The notes under the pieces were generated by a model, which saw only the letters and a list, made by a program, of their open reading frames with translations, was not told where the DNA came from and did no database searches. A stretch of 64,000 nt of DNA, taken from contig NZ_JXJU01000006.1 of NCBI RefSeq assembly GCF_002441655.1, forward strand, positions 1-64,000, given 5' to 3'. Shown piece by piece: positions 47,910 to 57,232 of this stretch. How positions within the stretch are numbered: the first letter of the stretch is position 1; each line of letters begins with the position of its first letter. The stretch comes from Lactococcus fujiensis JCM 16395 (lineage in GTDB: Bacteria > Bacillota > Bacilli > Lactobacillales > Streptococcaceae). A program made the translations under genes and the position numbers.

Positions 47910-47939
47910 AAGCTGATCTTAAGCCTTTTAAGCTATACT
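47907..47939 (+). promoter_or_regulatory. CiaR-like promoter (TTAAG repeats) for small RNA
   Basis: TTTAAG (47907-47912), 5 bp, CTTAAG (47918-47923), 10 bp, TATACT (47934-47939): the spacing of streptococcal CiaR-dependent promoters (NTTAAG-N5-WTTAAG, then a -10 after 10 bp). A third TTTAAG lies at 47927-47932. Confidence 0.6.
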
Positions 47940-47945
47940 GTCCTT

Positions 47946-48009
47946 ACTCCCTAAATAATTTCTTCATAACCCCTTGAGTCGGATATCTTTCATGGTATTC
48001 GGCTTTTTC
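47946..48009 (+). ncRNA. Candidate small RNA, csRNA-like
   Basis: Downstream of the CiaR-like promoter, about 64 bases: a pyrimidine-rich unpaired start (ACTCCC, later AACCCCTT) that could pair with Shine-Dalgarno sequences, then an 11-bp stem AGTCGGATATC / GGTATTCGGCT (47977-48004, three G-U pairs, loop TTTCAT) followed by TTTTT. No open reading frame. The design is that of streptococcal csRNAs: CiaR promoter, anti-SD stretch, intrinsic terminator. It ends before the convergent murC terminator. Confidence 0.6.
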
Positions 48010-48023
48010 TATTTAATGAAATA

Positions 48024-48050
48024 AAAAAAATCCCAATGGGATCTTTTTTA
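48024..48050 (-). terminator. murC terminator
   Basis: On the minus strand GATCCCA, TTGGGAT, then eight T, with an A/T run on the opposite side. Confidence 0.88.
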
Positions 48051-49379
48051 TTGGACATTTCCAGTCAATTGGCTTAACAGCTTTTCAAAGGCAAGTTCAT
48101 ATTTTTGTATATTTCCAGCACCCATAAATACGTAAACAGCGTGTTCATGATCAAGGAGTGGAGAAACATTATCCATACTAATTACACGTGCGGGTTTGCG
48201 TACTTTATCAGCTAAATCTTGGGCAGTGATTTCATGGTGATCCACTTCACGAGCCGAACCATAAATTTGTGCTAAATAGACTGTATCTGCGTGGTCAAGA
48301 ACGCGTGCGAAATCGTCCGCAAAGGCTATCGTACGAGTAAAGGTGTGTGGTTGGAATACCGCAACAACTTCACGGTCTGGATATTTTTGACGTGCGGCGT
48401 CAAGTGTAGCTTCAATTTCTGTTGGATGGTGAGCGAAATCATCAATAATGACTGTTTCTCCGACTTTTTTCTCTGTGAATCGACGTTTAACACCACTAAA
48501 CGTGAGCATGTGATCAGCAACCCCTTGCATATCAAGACCAAGTTGGTGACAAACCCCTACGACGGCCAAGGCATTAAGTACATTATGCTTCCCAAAGGTT
48601 GGAACAACAAAATGTCCAAGTAATTGATTATGGAAATATGCATCAAATGATGAACCTCTCGTAGTACGAACCAGGTTTAACGCTTGATAGTCATCTTCTG
48701 GTCTAAACCCATAATAATGAATCGGAACTGGTGCAGTTAAGCGACGTAGATTTTCGTCATCCCCATAGGCAAATATACCTTTTTTGATGTTTTGTGCATA
48801 GTCTTGGAAGGCAGCCGTTACATCTTCAATGCCCTGGAAAAAATCAGGATGATCAAAGTCAATGTTGGTCATGATTGTATATTCAGGATGGTAAGGCATG
48901 AAATGACGTTGATACTCATCTGATTCAAACACAAAATATTTACTATCTTTATTTCCGCGACCTGTCCCATCGCCAATAAGGTAAGACGTATCAACCACAT
49001 TACTCATGACATGAGCAAGCATTCCTGTGGTTGACGTTTTGCCATGTGCCCCAGAAACACCAATACTTGTGAATTCTTCCATGAATTCTCCAAGAAATTC
49101 GTGGTAGCGCTTGTAAGGAAAACCATTTTTATCCGCAAAAGCAACTTCAACATTGTTATCATCGTTAAATGAATTTCCGACAATAAGAATATCTCCTGGT
49201 TTAATATTTTTTTCGTCAAAAGGCAAGAGGGGAACACCTGCTAATTCCAGCCCGCGTTGGGTAAAGAAATAGTCTGTAGAATCTGACCCTTGGACTTTTT
49301 TACCCATTTGATGCAACATCAAAGCAAGTGCGCTCATTCCCGAGCCTTTAATTCCGATAAAATGATAAGTTTTTTCCAT
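48048..49379 (-). CDS. murC: UDP-N-acetylmuramate--L-alanine ligase
   Basis: A 443-residue Mur ligase: [17 protein letters not shown] (UDP-binding), [16 protein letters not shown] (ATP loop), FDHPDFF, and the C-terminal domain with [10 protein letters not shown]. It adds L-alanine to UDP-MurNAc in the cytosol. No Shine-Dalgarno lies just before the ATG; the leader has a split CTGTCAG/CTGACA hairpin and a GAGAGGAAA 37 bases upstream. The start agrees with the family. Confidence 0.97.
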   Translation of the reverse strand: MEKTYHFIGIKGSGMSALALMLHQMGKKVQGSDSTDYFFTQRGLELAGVPLLPFDEKNIKPGDILIVGNSFNDDNNVEVAFADKNGFPYKRYHEFLGEFMEEFTSIGVSGAHGKTSTTGMLAHVMSNVVDTSYLIGDGTGRGNKDSKYFVFESDEYQRHFMPYHPEYTIMTNIDFDHPDFFQGIEDVTAAFQDYAQNIKKGIFAYGDDENLRRLTAPVPIHYYGFRPEDDYQALNLVRTTRGSSFDAYFHNQLLGHFVVPTFGKHNVLNALAVVGVCHQLGLDMQGVADHMLTFSGVKRRFTEKKVGETVIIDDFAHHPTEIEATLDAARQKYPDREVVAVFQPHTFTRTIAFADDFARVLDHADTVYLAQIYGSAREVDHHEITAQDLADKVRKPARVISMDNVSPLLDHEHAVYVFMGAGNIQKYELAFEKLLSQLTGNVQ

Positions 49380-49390
49380 GATAATTCGTT

Positions 49391-49411
49391 GTCAGTATAA
49401 AATTACTGACA
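49391..49411. repeat. Split CTGTCAG/CTGACAG palindrome in the murC leader
   Basis: TGTCAG, 10 bases, CTGACA: the halves of the recurrent palindrome with a longer loop, 12 bases before the murC ATG on the minus strand. Confidence 0.55.
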
Positions 49412-49452
49412 GAGTTTCCTCTCTTATTTACAAAGTTACAATTCAAAAATTC

Positions 49453-49474
49453 ACTCTGTCAGTCCTGACAGAGT
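49453..49474. terminator. CTGTCAG palindrome terminator after the disordered-protein gene
   Basis: ACTCTGTCAG, TC, CTGACAGAGT: a perfect 10-bp stem, T-rich on both sides (moderate T run on the minus strand). Confidence 0.75.
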
Positions 49475-49497
49475 TTACTTTTTATTTTATTAATTTA

Positions 49498-50094
49498 TTA
49501 AACAATCCCGCGATCAAAAATATTCTTACGTTTATTTTCAAAATAACTTTTGGGCTGAACTGAATTTGCAGCCTGATTGCGCGGTATAGCTTGTTTCATT
49601 CCCGTTTTTCCCATAGCGTCGGAGACATTCATCCCACGTTTTTTCATATCTTGAATGGGGTTATCGTTAATAATAGGACGTTTCGTCAAATTTACGGAGG
49701 ACGAACGACGCATTGACACGTCATCTTTATCTCGTTCAAGAGGCGACACGTATTTTTTCACAGGTTTTGGCAAAGTCGCTGCTGCACGAATGGCACGTTC
49801 TTTCGATTCATCAACACTTGTTTTCTTCGGCATTTTGTCAAATGAGCTTACCCCTTCATGTTTCCCATTGAGGGGACGATGCTGCGTTGAATAGCTTACC
49901 TTTGGGGAATAGGGTTTAAATTGCTCAGATTGCTTCTTTTCCGCTTTTTGTGGAGCACTATTAAACGAACCTTCTTCTTGGAGGCTAGGATTTCTTGTAA
50001 TGAGTTGTTGGTTCGTGAAGATGACACGTGTATCTTTTTGTAAAGCTTCATCGTCGCCAATAACTGGAAATGTAACTCTTCTTCTTTCTGTCAT
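49498..50094 (-). CDS. Basic, mostly disordered protein of unknown function
   Basis: A 198-residue protein rich in Lys, Arg, Ser, Pro and Asn without hydrophobic core or membrane segment: MTERRRVTFPVIG at the start, PKPVKKYVSPLERDKDD in the middle, and a basic end (ENKRKNIFDRGIV). It should be an intrinsically unfolded cytosolic protein that binds nucleic acid or a partner. It follows the SNF2 gene and precedes murC. I do not recognise a family. Confidence 0.75.
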   Translation of the reverse strand: MTERRRVTFPVIGDDEALQKDTRVIFTNQQLITRNPSLQEEGSFNSAPQKAEKKQSEQFKPYSPKVSYSTQHRPLNGKHEGVSSFDKMPKKTSVDESKERAIRAAATLPKPVKKYVSPLERDKDDVSMRRSSSVNLTKRPIINDNPIQDMKKRGMNVSDAMGKTGMKQAIPRNQAANSVQPKSYFENKRKNIFDRGIV

Positions 50095-50226
50095 ACTGAC
50101 CTCTTGTCCATTGCTCCAAGCAATCGTTCTATTCTTGTTCGAGTGATCTAAAAATGTATTTTACAGATGCATTCCGAATAAGCCACGTGAAAAGTGGTTT
50201 CACTAAATATTATAGCTTATTTTTAT

Positions 50227-53200
50227 TTATTTGGAAAGCCCAAGTCCTAAAATTTCCCTAATTTCTTCTTCGCTTAGTGCTTTATCAACAACATCACCTT
50301 CAAGAACATTGGCAATCAGGTCTTTTTTACGTTCTTGAATTTCCATAATTTTTTCTTCGATAGTCCCTTGTGTAATCATTCTGATGACTTCAACGGTGTT
50401 TTTTTGTCCCATACGGTGAGCACGCGCAACAGCTTGTTCTTCAACCGCAGGGTTCCACCAGAGGTCTACCAATATAACAACGTCTGCAGAGGTCAAATTC
50501 AATCCAACCCCACCTGCTTTCAGTGAAACCAAGAAAGCATCACGACTGCCTGCATTAAAAGCTTGAACCATAGAAAGTCGATCTTTTACAGGTGTAGAAC
50601 CGGTTAAACGATAACTGGAAAGACCGACTTCTCCCATAATTTGTTCAATAAATGGGAAAACTTTGGTAAATTGAGAGAATATTAATGGGCGATGTCCGGA
50701 ATCTTTAATTTGCACTAAGAGTTCACGAAGTCGTTCCAGTTTGCCAGAGTTCCCTTTGTAGTCCGCCATAAATAATGCAGGGGTATTACAAATCTGGCGA
50801 AGGCGAGTAATACCAGCAAGAATCTCAATTCGAGATTTAGAAAGTGCCTGACTATCCATTGCTTTTACTTTATTTTGCATCAATTCAAGCTGAGCCACAT
50901 AAATGACTTTTTGATCTTCAGCAAGATTATTGTAAAGTGTGGTTTCCATTTTATCAGGTAATTCTTTAAGCACATCTTCTTTTTTACGACGCATGACAAA
51001 TGGTTGAATCATTCGGGCAATAGCTGCTGGTTCCATTTTATTGAACTTTTCGCGTACAGGTAAAAATCCTGGCATAACCACTTGGAATATGGCCCAAATT
51101 TCTTCAAGTCGGTTTTCAAGCGGAGTCCCTGATATGGCAAAAGTATGCTCGACATTTAATGCGCTCATTACTTTATTGGTCTTACTGCTGTAATTTTTTA
51201 CATATTGTGCTTCATCAAGGAGGAGGTAAGTCAGCTTTTTCTCTTGATAATTATCAAAATCTTTTAAGAATGAGCCATAACTGGTAATGTAAACTTGATG
51301 TTTTCCACTAATAATCTCATCGCGCTCAGGTTTAATGCCATCAACGACAACAAAATCAATAGTGTCCGTGAATTTTTCAAATTCGCTCGCCCAGTTGTAA
51401 GTTAAACTTGCCGGTGCTGTAATCAAAGCAGTCTGGCCTTCTGAAAGTGAAGACAAGAGATAAGTGATGGCTTGAACTGTCTTACCAAGACCCATGTCAT
51501 CAGCAAGAATTCCGCCCAGTGAATAATGTGTCAACATCTTCATCCAACATACCCCAGTTTCTTGATAGGAACGCAAGGAAGCTTTGATATGTTCAGGCTT
51601 TTCATATTCAAAATCTTCTGGGTGTGTCAAATCATGAAAGAATGAACTGAATTTTTCTGAAAATGATGTCCCGCTAATATTTTCAAATATTTTTGAGACT
51701 TGGAAAGTTCGATTCGCATTAACCTTAAGTGAATTCCCTGATATTGTAAAATTATCATCCAATTCTTTAAGGGCGGATTTCAAATCATCAAATTTCTTGT
51801 CAAAACGGTAAAATCGCCCTTCTTTGCTGACAAAATAGTCCGCATTTTCTTGTAATTTGGCAATAACATCCGCAAATTCATTTTCACCAACGTGTGGTAA
51901 ATCAAAAGAAATATCTAATAAGCCACCATTTTGGTCAATCGAAATGTCAGGAATTTCATCCATGTTCAAATTCATCAGGGCTGGCGAAAGTTCCACATGT
52001 CCCATTTTTTGGAAGGCAGGTAAGATTCGCACGAAAAATTTTTCGGTCAGTGCTGACGGAATATCAATACCGCTAGTAAAGGCTCTCGCAAACCCAAAAC
52101 GCTCCATTAAGCCAAAAATCCGTTGCTCTTTACGGAGGTCTCTTGAAAATTCTAAAGTTTCTAAGTCATGAAAAGATTCGATTTCAAAATCACCGTAGTC
52201 GAATTTCATGTTCAATTCGAGTCGCTTACCTTCTTTTTGATCAAAAGTGAAAAAAGGATTAAATTTGCGAACTCGGAAATATTTTGGCGCATCAATTTTT
52301 CCAATGGTTGACAATTGTTGCAGAGCCTGTGCCAAAATATCTTTGTCAGAAAATCCAAAACGAATTGCTGAATCAACACGAAATTGCTTGTCCAGAACGC
52401 TGATTAAGCGACGTTGCTCTTGATTAATTTTATAAAAAGCATGGTCGAAATATAGTAAGGCGCCATCATAAAAGCTGTGATAATCTACACTCACAAGACT
52501 CAGTTCAATAAAATTCTCTTTTGAGCGGACAACAAAATCAAACAAATCATCTTCTTCATTTAATGCCACAAATGAGAAAAATTTTAGTTCTCGTTCAGAA
52601 ATTTTAAGTGTAAAATCTTCCAAATTTGAAGCCAAATCCATCCCTTCCTCAAGAAATAAAAAAGGCAGATTCAAATAACGTCCATTTTTGATAAATAAGG
52701 AACGGGCTATATTTTCATCAGAACGTGCATCAATTTTCATCAAAAAGCTAAGAAAATCTTGACTTGCTTCGTCAAAGTTGTCAAAATAAAGTTCGATCCA
52801 ATTTCCACCCATTGGATATTGACTAAAATTGCGTAAAGCACGCAAAAAATAAGGTAAATCTTTAATCACATAGGATTTTCCCAGACGCTCACTTCTTAAT
52901 CGCAAATCGAAATATAGAAAATTATAGAGCGAAAAAACATCTCGCAATTTTTCATCATCACTGACGATAATTTCTAAAGAATATTGATCTGAGCCAAAAT
53001 TCGATTGTGATGTTGAATTAATAGCATCTAGAAAAACCAGATTTTCACTGTAAATGGTGTCTTCTTGCTCTAGTTCTTCATCTTTTGATTGTAATTCTGA
53101 ATTATTTTCGTTATTTTTTAAATATTCTTCAACAGCTGCAATGTGCTTGCAATAGCGGTGATTTTGCTGAAAGATGCTACATGAACAAAAGTCCTGTGCA

Positions 53201-53340
53201 CCATCCAAGTCATAGATAACTTGTTCTCCTTCAATCTCCGCGCTGAGTTTAAAGTCAGCTTCTACTGGATCCGACAAAAGCCCTGCGGCGTAAAGAGAAA
53301 TCCCCTCTGAACGCACGCGTGCTGGCATCATTCTACTCAT
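50227..53340 (-). CDS. SWI2/SNF2 helicase with SWIM zinc finger
   Basis: A 1037-residue protein. Residues ~40-70 hold a SWIM finger (CSCSIFQQNHRYCKHI); ~100-560 a bacterial SNF2-associated domain; ~590-1020 the SNF2 ATPase with DDMGLGKTVQ (Walker A), LLLDEAQYVKN (DEAH-like DEAQ), ISGTPLENRLEE and VARAHRMGQKNTVEV (motif VI). It is a double-stranded DNA translocase, probably acting on RNA polymerase or bound proteins; the streptococcal homolog also lies near murC. GGAGGG precedes the ATG. Confidence 0.93.
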   Translation of the reverse strand: MSRMMPARVRSEGISLYAAGLLSDPVEADFKLSAEIEGEQVIYDLDGAQDFCSCSIFQQNHRYCKHIAAVEEYLKNNENNSELQSKDEELEQEDTIYSENLVFLDAINSTSQSNFGSDQYSLEIIVSDDEKLRDVFSLYNFLYFDLRLRSERLGKSYVIKDLPYFLRALRNFSQYPMGGNWIELYFDNFDEASQDFLSFLMKIDARSDENIARSLFIKNGRYLNLPFLFLEEGMDLASNLEDFTLKISERELKFFSFVALNEEDDLFDFVVRSKENFIELSLVSVDYHSFYDGALLYFDHAFYKINQEQRRLISVLDKQFRVDSAIRFGFSDKDILAQALQQLSTIGKIDAPKYFRVRKFNPFFTFDQKEGKRLELNMKFDYGDFEIESFHDLETLEFSRDLRKEQRIFGLMERFGFARAFTSGIDIPSALTEKFFVRILPAFQKMGHVELSPALMNLNMDEIPDISIDQNGGLLDISFDLPHVGENEFADVIAKLQENADYFVSKEGRFYRFDKKFDDLKSALKELDDNFTISGNSLKVNANRTFQVSKIFENISGTSFSEKFSSFFHDLTHPEDFEYEKPEHIKASLRSYQETGVCWMKMLTHYSLGGILADDMGLGKTVQAITYLLSSLSEGQTALITAPASLTYNWASEFEKFTDTIDFVVVDGIKPERDEIISGKHQVYITSYGSFLKDFDNYQEKKLTYLLLDEAQYVKNYSSKTNKVMSALNVEHTFAISGTPLENRLEEIWAIFQVVMPGFLPVREKFNKMEPAAIARMIQPFVMRRKKEDVLKELPDKMETTLYNNLAEDQKVIYVAQLELMQNKVKAMDSQALSKSRIEILAGITRLRQICNTPALFMADYKGNSGKLERLRELLVQIKDSGHRPLIFSQFTKVFPFIEQIMGEVGLSSYRLTGSTPVKDRLSMVQAFNAGSRDAFLVSLKAGGVGLNLTSADVVILVDLWWNPAVEEQAVARAHRMGQKNTVEVIRMITQGTIEEKIMEIQERKKDLIANVLEGDVVDKALSEEEIREILGLGLSK

Positions 53341-53495
53341 GTACCCTCCGATGCATCACTTCACAAAGCTTTATTCGGCTTCAATTTGCTATGAAAGCAA
53401 AATATTTCGATTGTCTCGATTGTATTAGTGAATCATTCCAATTTTTTGCGTAAATTATACCATATTTTCATATTTTTTTCAATTGGTTACAAATT
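53341..53495. other. Gap between SNF2 gene and hydrolase terminator
   Basis: AT-rich, holds the SNF2 promoter presumably; I see no gene or clear operator. Confidence 0.4.
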
Positions 53496-53526
53496 AAAAA
53501 ACCAATTCTGCTGAATCAGTTTTTTT
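53496..53526 (-). terminator. Terminator of the serine hydrolase gene
   Basis: On the minus strand AAAAAAC..GATTC, loop AGCA, GAATTGGTTTTTT: a 13-bp stem with two G-U pairs. Confidence 0.88.
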
Positions 53527-53533
53527 GTATTTT

Positions 53534-54481
53534 TTAAAAGCCAGCAATAAATGCTTCAATCAAACGATCTCTATCCTTTATCCACTGAGCACGTTCATCC
53601 TTTATGTGAACTCGATTAGATAAAAATATGACTGCTTTCTTTTCTTTCAAATTCATAAGAATAAAAGTACCCGTATAACCAGTATGCAATATCCAATTCT
53701 CATTTTTTTCTAAAATATCCCAAGCTAGACTTCGTTTTTTGCTCCCGTTTGAATAATCCCTAACTAATTGAAGATAGGAATCATCTGAAAAATAAGCTTG
53801 TACAAACTTTTCAAGCGATGTCAAATCAGAAAACAAACCAGCAGAGCCACAATGTGTCCCAAGAACTCTTGCTTTCGGGTCGTGCACAGTCCCAACAGGT
53901 ATATTTGGGGAAGTTGCTACGGCATTTTCTACAGGTCCAAAAGTTGTTTTTTTCATTTCCCAAGGATCGAAAACTTCGCTTTGAAAAATCTCATCAAGTT
54001 CTAATCCAAAGAATTCTTCCAACATAAATCCCAATAAAATAAAATTAATATCGGTATACTTAAATGTCTTATCATCAGTGACTTGAATGTTTAAAATTGC
54101 CTTTTTTAGAGCCTCAGGGCCAAGCTCATTTCGATCTTTGATATAAGGATCAATTCCACTGGTATGAGTTAATAAATGACGAATAGTAAGGGTTTCATTA
54201 GAAAATTCTGGCAAATAAGTCTTCAATTTTTCGTCAAGATCAATTTTTCCTGCGAAAACTAAATTGATTAGCACTGTACCTGTTCCAACAACTTTGGTTA
54301 CGGAAGCTAAATCCCACATTTTACCAGATGCGAGCGGTGTTTTTTCAGGGATCAACGTTGCATTCCCCAAAACATATTCACTCATTTTTTGATCTTCTAA
54401 AACAGCGAAATTTGTTCCCGGGAAAATGTCTTGCTCAATATAAGCATTAATCAGTTCAATTACTTTTTCTTTTTTCCACAT
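53534..54481 (-). CDS. Serine hydrolase, beta-lactamase/PBP4-like
   Basis: A 315-residue class C beta-lactamase-fold protein: nucleophile in LASVTKVVG (SxxK), KYTDINF (YxN-type second motif), and a late LHTGYTGTF (HTG replacing KTG). No signal peptide, so it is cytosolic and not a true resistance beta-lactamase; related proteins hydrolyse esters or D-amino-acid peptides. Substrate unknown. Confidence 0.85.
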   Translation of the reverse strand: MWKKEKVIELINAYIEQDIFPGTNFAVLEDQKMSEYVLGNATLIPEKTPLASGKMWDLASVTKVVGTGTVLINLVFAGKIDLDEKLKTYLPEFSNETLTIRHLLTHTSGIDPYIKDRNELGPEALKKAILNIQVTDDKTFKYTDINFILLGFMLEEFFGLELDEIFQSEVFDPWEMKKTTFGPVENAVATSPNIPVGTVHDPKARVLGTHCGSAGLFSDLTSLEKFVQAYFSDDSYLQLVRDYSNGSKKRSLAWDILEKNENWILHTGYTGTFILMNLKEKKAVIFLSNRVHIKDERAQWIKDRDRLIEAFIAGF

Positions 54482-54512
54482 CTTATTATATTCCTAAGTT
54501 GACTATTAAAAA

Positions 54513-54534
54513 ATTCTGTCAGAATTGACAGAAT
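54513..54534 (-). terminator. Terminator of cppA (CTGTCA palindrome)
   Basis: ATTCTGTCA, GAAT, TGACAGAAT, then six T on the minus strand: another copy of the recurrent palindrome, here a full terminator. Confidence 0.92.
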
Positions 54535-54540
54535 CACTTT

Positions 54541-55314
54541 TTAATTTTTGACAAACCAAATTTCCATATTATTTGGTGCATCAAGTGAGAGTGTCTTACC
54601 CGCCTTATCAAGATAAATACCATTATAGGCATCAATTTCATTTGAAAAGCCAATCAAATCGGCACTTTGATCAACAATAAAAACTAAAAATTCCAAATCA
54701 AGGGTTTCATCAGCGGTAGCTTGTAAATCAGAACCTTCCACCATTTTTTCATTAAGTCGAACGAATGGTAAATTTACAGCATGTTGAGATGATTCGACAT
54801 TTAATAAGTCAGAAATAAAATCGATTAGACCTGTTTCAGAAACATTCAAGTCCAAAGATTTAATTTTAACACCACTCAATCCTTTGAAATCAGCATCAAT
54901 TTCAAATTTTATGTCATCAGATGAAATCGGGAGCATAAGATGCATTTCTTTAGGTAAGAGTAAAAAGTGATCATGTTCAGGTGAGATGGCTTCAAAGCCA
55001 TATCTTTCACCATCAGTGAAGATGTTTTCAACTTGTCCAGAATGACGGGCCAAAAGTTGCTCAATTTCACCTTCATCTGCGGTCAAAATAGTCTTTGAAT
55101 GCTTTTTATTCCCACGAACTGTTCGGACTTCCGGAGATTCCTCCAGTAAAAAACAATTTTCTTTTGATTGATTTCCACCAAGCCAAACCATCGCGCCCTC
55201 TTCGAGATGGACTTTTAAACCGAGAACATCTCGGAAAAAGTTTAAATTTTCTTCTCGATTTAATACACGGTAGACAGGTAAAAAATTTTTTATATGGTCT
55301 AAGATCTCACTCAT
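54541..55314 (-). CDS. cppA: CppA family protein
   Basis: 257 residues from the ATG at 55314, chosen for TTGGAGG upstream. N-terminal half is a glyoxalase/VOC-like fold (VLNREENLNFFRDVLGLKV); the C-terminal half matches the CppA C-terminal domain. In streptococci CppA was described as a putative C3-degrading proteinase, but no protease motif or export signal is visible here, so the family name should not be read as a function. Divergent from the CPBP gene. Confidence 0.8.
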   Translation of the reverse strand: MSEILDHIKNFLPVYRVLNREENLNFFRDVLGLKVHLEEGAMVWLGGNQSKENCFLLEESPEVRTVRGNKKHSKTILTADEGEIEQLLARHSGQVENIFTDGERYGFEAISPEHDHFLLLPKEMHLMLPISSDDIKFEIDADFKGLSGVKIKSLDLNVSETGLIDFISDLLNVESSQHAVNLPFVRLNEKMVEGSDLQATADETLDLEFLVFIVDQSADLIGFSNEIDAYNGIYLDKAGKTLSLDAPNNMEIWFVKN

Positions 55315-55396
55315 TTTGGCCTCCAAATGCAAATACATATATTCTCCCCCTATTTTCGCAAATTTTCCTTAATAATTCAAAGATTTCGCTGTAATT

Positions 55397-55425
55397 TTGC
55401 CTTAGTTAAAATGCTGTGGTACAAT
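55397..55425 (+). promoter_or_regulatory. Promoter of the CPBP gene, leaderless type
   Basis: TTGCCT (55397-55402), 17 bp, TACAAT (55420-55425) with extended TGG; the ATG follows six bases after the -10. Confidence 0.7.
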
Positions 55426-55431
55426 AACTGC

Positions 55432-56211
55432 ATGAATAATACCCACTTAGAACAGTTAAAAAAATGGCGCTGGCTCATTTGCCTACCATTTGTCCTCCTT
55501 TTTGCCTATCTTTTCTCTCCTCACACATTTTCAGTTTTTTTGTTAACGGTGGCGGTTTTATATATCATTGCACTTCTTTTTCTTTACGGTAGAGCAAGTT
55601 GGCTTTTATTTTTTGGTTTATCTCTTCTTCCGATGGTGACAACCTCATTAATTTTAAACTTTCACAAAAAATTTAATTTACTAGATATTCTTGTCTTTAT
55701 GGCATTATTTTCCATCTCATTGGTCTTTTCTTATCTTTTAGCTCGAAAAAAGCAGCTCATTCAAGCACCAAAACGGAGAAATTTCCCACTCGGAAAAATT
55801 TTAATTGGGCTTTTAACCCTATTTGCTTTTTCTCTTTTCAGTAGTATGATTGGAAAAATGTTACATTCTACTGGAACAGTCAATCAAGATGCCTTAAACG
55901 AATTAAGAAAAGTAATCCCAATTGGTATATTTGCAATCCAAACCATTTTCGCTGGCTTTTTTGAAGAACTAACTTATCGTGTAGCTATTTTCGAACTCGT
56001 TTTCAAAAAGCAACCGAAAATCGCCTTTATTGTAGCATGTCTTCTTTTCGCTTATATGCATGGTCCAACCAATGTTTACAGTTGGCTTGTTTATGGCTCC
56101 ATGAGCTTCACACTGACTACAATTTATGCAAAATATCGCAATTTTTACCTGAACATGTCAATCCATATGTTATGGAATGCCATTGGGATTGTTGCAGCAC
56201 TATTGGTATAA
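55432..56211 (+). CDS. CPBP-family intramembrane metalloprotease
   Basis: 259 residues from the ATG at 55432, with about eight membrane segments. The CPBP (Abi) motifs are FFEELTYRVAIF (EExxxR), FAYMHG (motif 2 His) and MSIHMLWNAIG (motif 3 His and Asn). Relatives process prenylated or other membrane substrates and sometimes give bacteriocin self-immunity; no bacteriocin genes are adjacent. No Shine-Dalgarno before the ATG. An in-frame ATG at 55327 would lie inside the divergent cppA start and is unlikely. Confidence 0.88.
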   Translation: MNNTHLEQLKKWRWLICLPFVLLFAYLFSPHTFSVFLLTVAVLYIIALLFLYGRASWLLFFGLSLLPMVTTSLILNFHKKFNLLDILVFMALFSISLVFSYLLARKKQLIQAPKRRNFPLGKILIGLLTLFAFSLFSSMIGKMLHSTGTVNQDALNELRKVIPIGIFAIQTIFAGFFEELTYRVAIFELVFKKQPKIAFIVACLLFAYMHGPTNVYSWLVYGSMSFTLTTIYAKYRNFYLNMSIHMLWNAIGIVAALLV

Positions 56212-56234
56212 AAAAACACGCTACGCGTGTTTTT
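56212..56234. terminator. Bidirectional terminator CPBP gene / glpF
   Basis: AAAAACACGC, TAC, GCGTGTTTTT: a perfect 10-bp stem, T run following. Confidence 0.93.
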
Positions 56235-56247
56235 ATTTTAATTTAAT

Positions 56248-57120
56248 TTATTTTAAGTAGATCAATTTAAAGAGTGCTACAGCTGCAAGTGCAGCAAGGA
56301 TAGGTGAAATAACAGGTACCCATGCATACCACCATTTTGAATCCCCTTTTCCTTCACCAAGAACGGATTTAGGAAGAAGGGCATGAACTAAACGAGGCCC
56401 AAGGTCACGTGCTGGGTTCAACCCTGGTCCTGTTGGTCCCCCGAGAGAAGCGACCAAAACAAGGACGAGGAAACCAAGGACAACCATACCGATTGCTCTA
56501 GAGGCAGCAGTACCAGACGCTGCAAGATTAATTTGATTGAGAACGTCTGTGCTTGAAACATTAGCCCCTTGTTTCGCCGCAAATTTTGTATACCAAGTAA
56601 TCAATTCTTTTCCGTAAAAAAGATTGGTGATTCCCATTGCTCCAAAGAACAAGATGAATGAACCAACAAACTCGTTTAAGAAGCCATTCACTTGAGCACC
56701 AAAACGTGTTTTGCTATCGTTGTCATCTACTGCATCAATCGTTGAGAATGTTCCCAAGATTGAATTTGCATTTTCTGTTTTAAGATAGTAAGGGCGATAA
56801 ACCATAACAACAATCAATTGGCCCACAATTGCACCGAGCAATTGAGCCAAAATATATTGAGCAACGTGTGCCCAAGGGAAAAAACCGCTTGCAGCAAGAC
56901 CGATTGTAAAGGCTGGATTGATTTGCGCTGTTACATTTCCAAGCGCAATTGCTGGTAACATCACACCAAGGCCGTATCCCCAGGCAATAATCAACCAGCT
57001 TTGCTTGTATGCCTTAGTACCTTTGAGTTCAACGTTCGCAACAGCTCCATTTCCTAAAATAATAAGTAAAGCTGTTCCGATAAATTCTGTGATGTATTTC
57101 ACCATCCATGAATAATCCAT
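56248..57120 (-). CDS. glpF: Aquaglyceroporin (MIP family)
   Basis: About 290 residues from the ATG at 57120, with TTGGAGG upstream. Six membrane segments and two NPA boxes (AQINPAFTI; GLNPARDLGPR, the latter with the Asp after NPAR seen in glycerol facilitators). It matches the L. lactis channel adjacent to pepX, which passes water and glycerol. A longer loop at ~130-150 and ~175-205 is typical of this lactococcal group. Confidence 0.94.
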   Translation of the reverse strand: MDYSWMVKYITEFIGTALLIILGNGAVANVELKGTKAYKQSWLIIAWGYGLGVMLPAIALGNVTAQINPAFTIGLAASGFFPWAHVAQYILAQLLGAIVGQLIVVMVYRPYYLKTENANSILGTFSTIDAVDDNDSKTRFGAQVNGFLNEFVGSFILFFGAMGITNLFYGKELITWYTKFAAKQGANVSSTDVLNQINLAASGTAASRAIGMVVLGFLVLVLVASLGGPTGPGLNPARDLGPRLVHALLPKSVLGEGKGDSKWWYAWVPVISPILAALAAVALFKLIYLK

Positions 57121-57232
57121 GTCTAAAAAAACCTCCAATAGTTATTTGTAATAAAGACTAGTTGATTGTATCAAAAATCACAAGATAAAACAAGTTAATT
57201 CCTAATGTAAGGGTATTTATTCACATTCTGCA

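Noticed and set aside
53534-54481. Acquired beta-lactamase resistance gene
   Set aside because: The protein has an SxxK motif but lacks a signal peptide and has HTG in place of KTG; such cytosolic serine hydrolases are common and not known resistance enzymes.
55327-55431. N-terminal extension of the CPBP protein
   Set aside because: The extra 35 codons would overlap the divergent cppA start and the promoter, and the ATG at 55432 fits the membrane topology.
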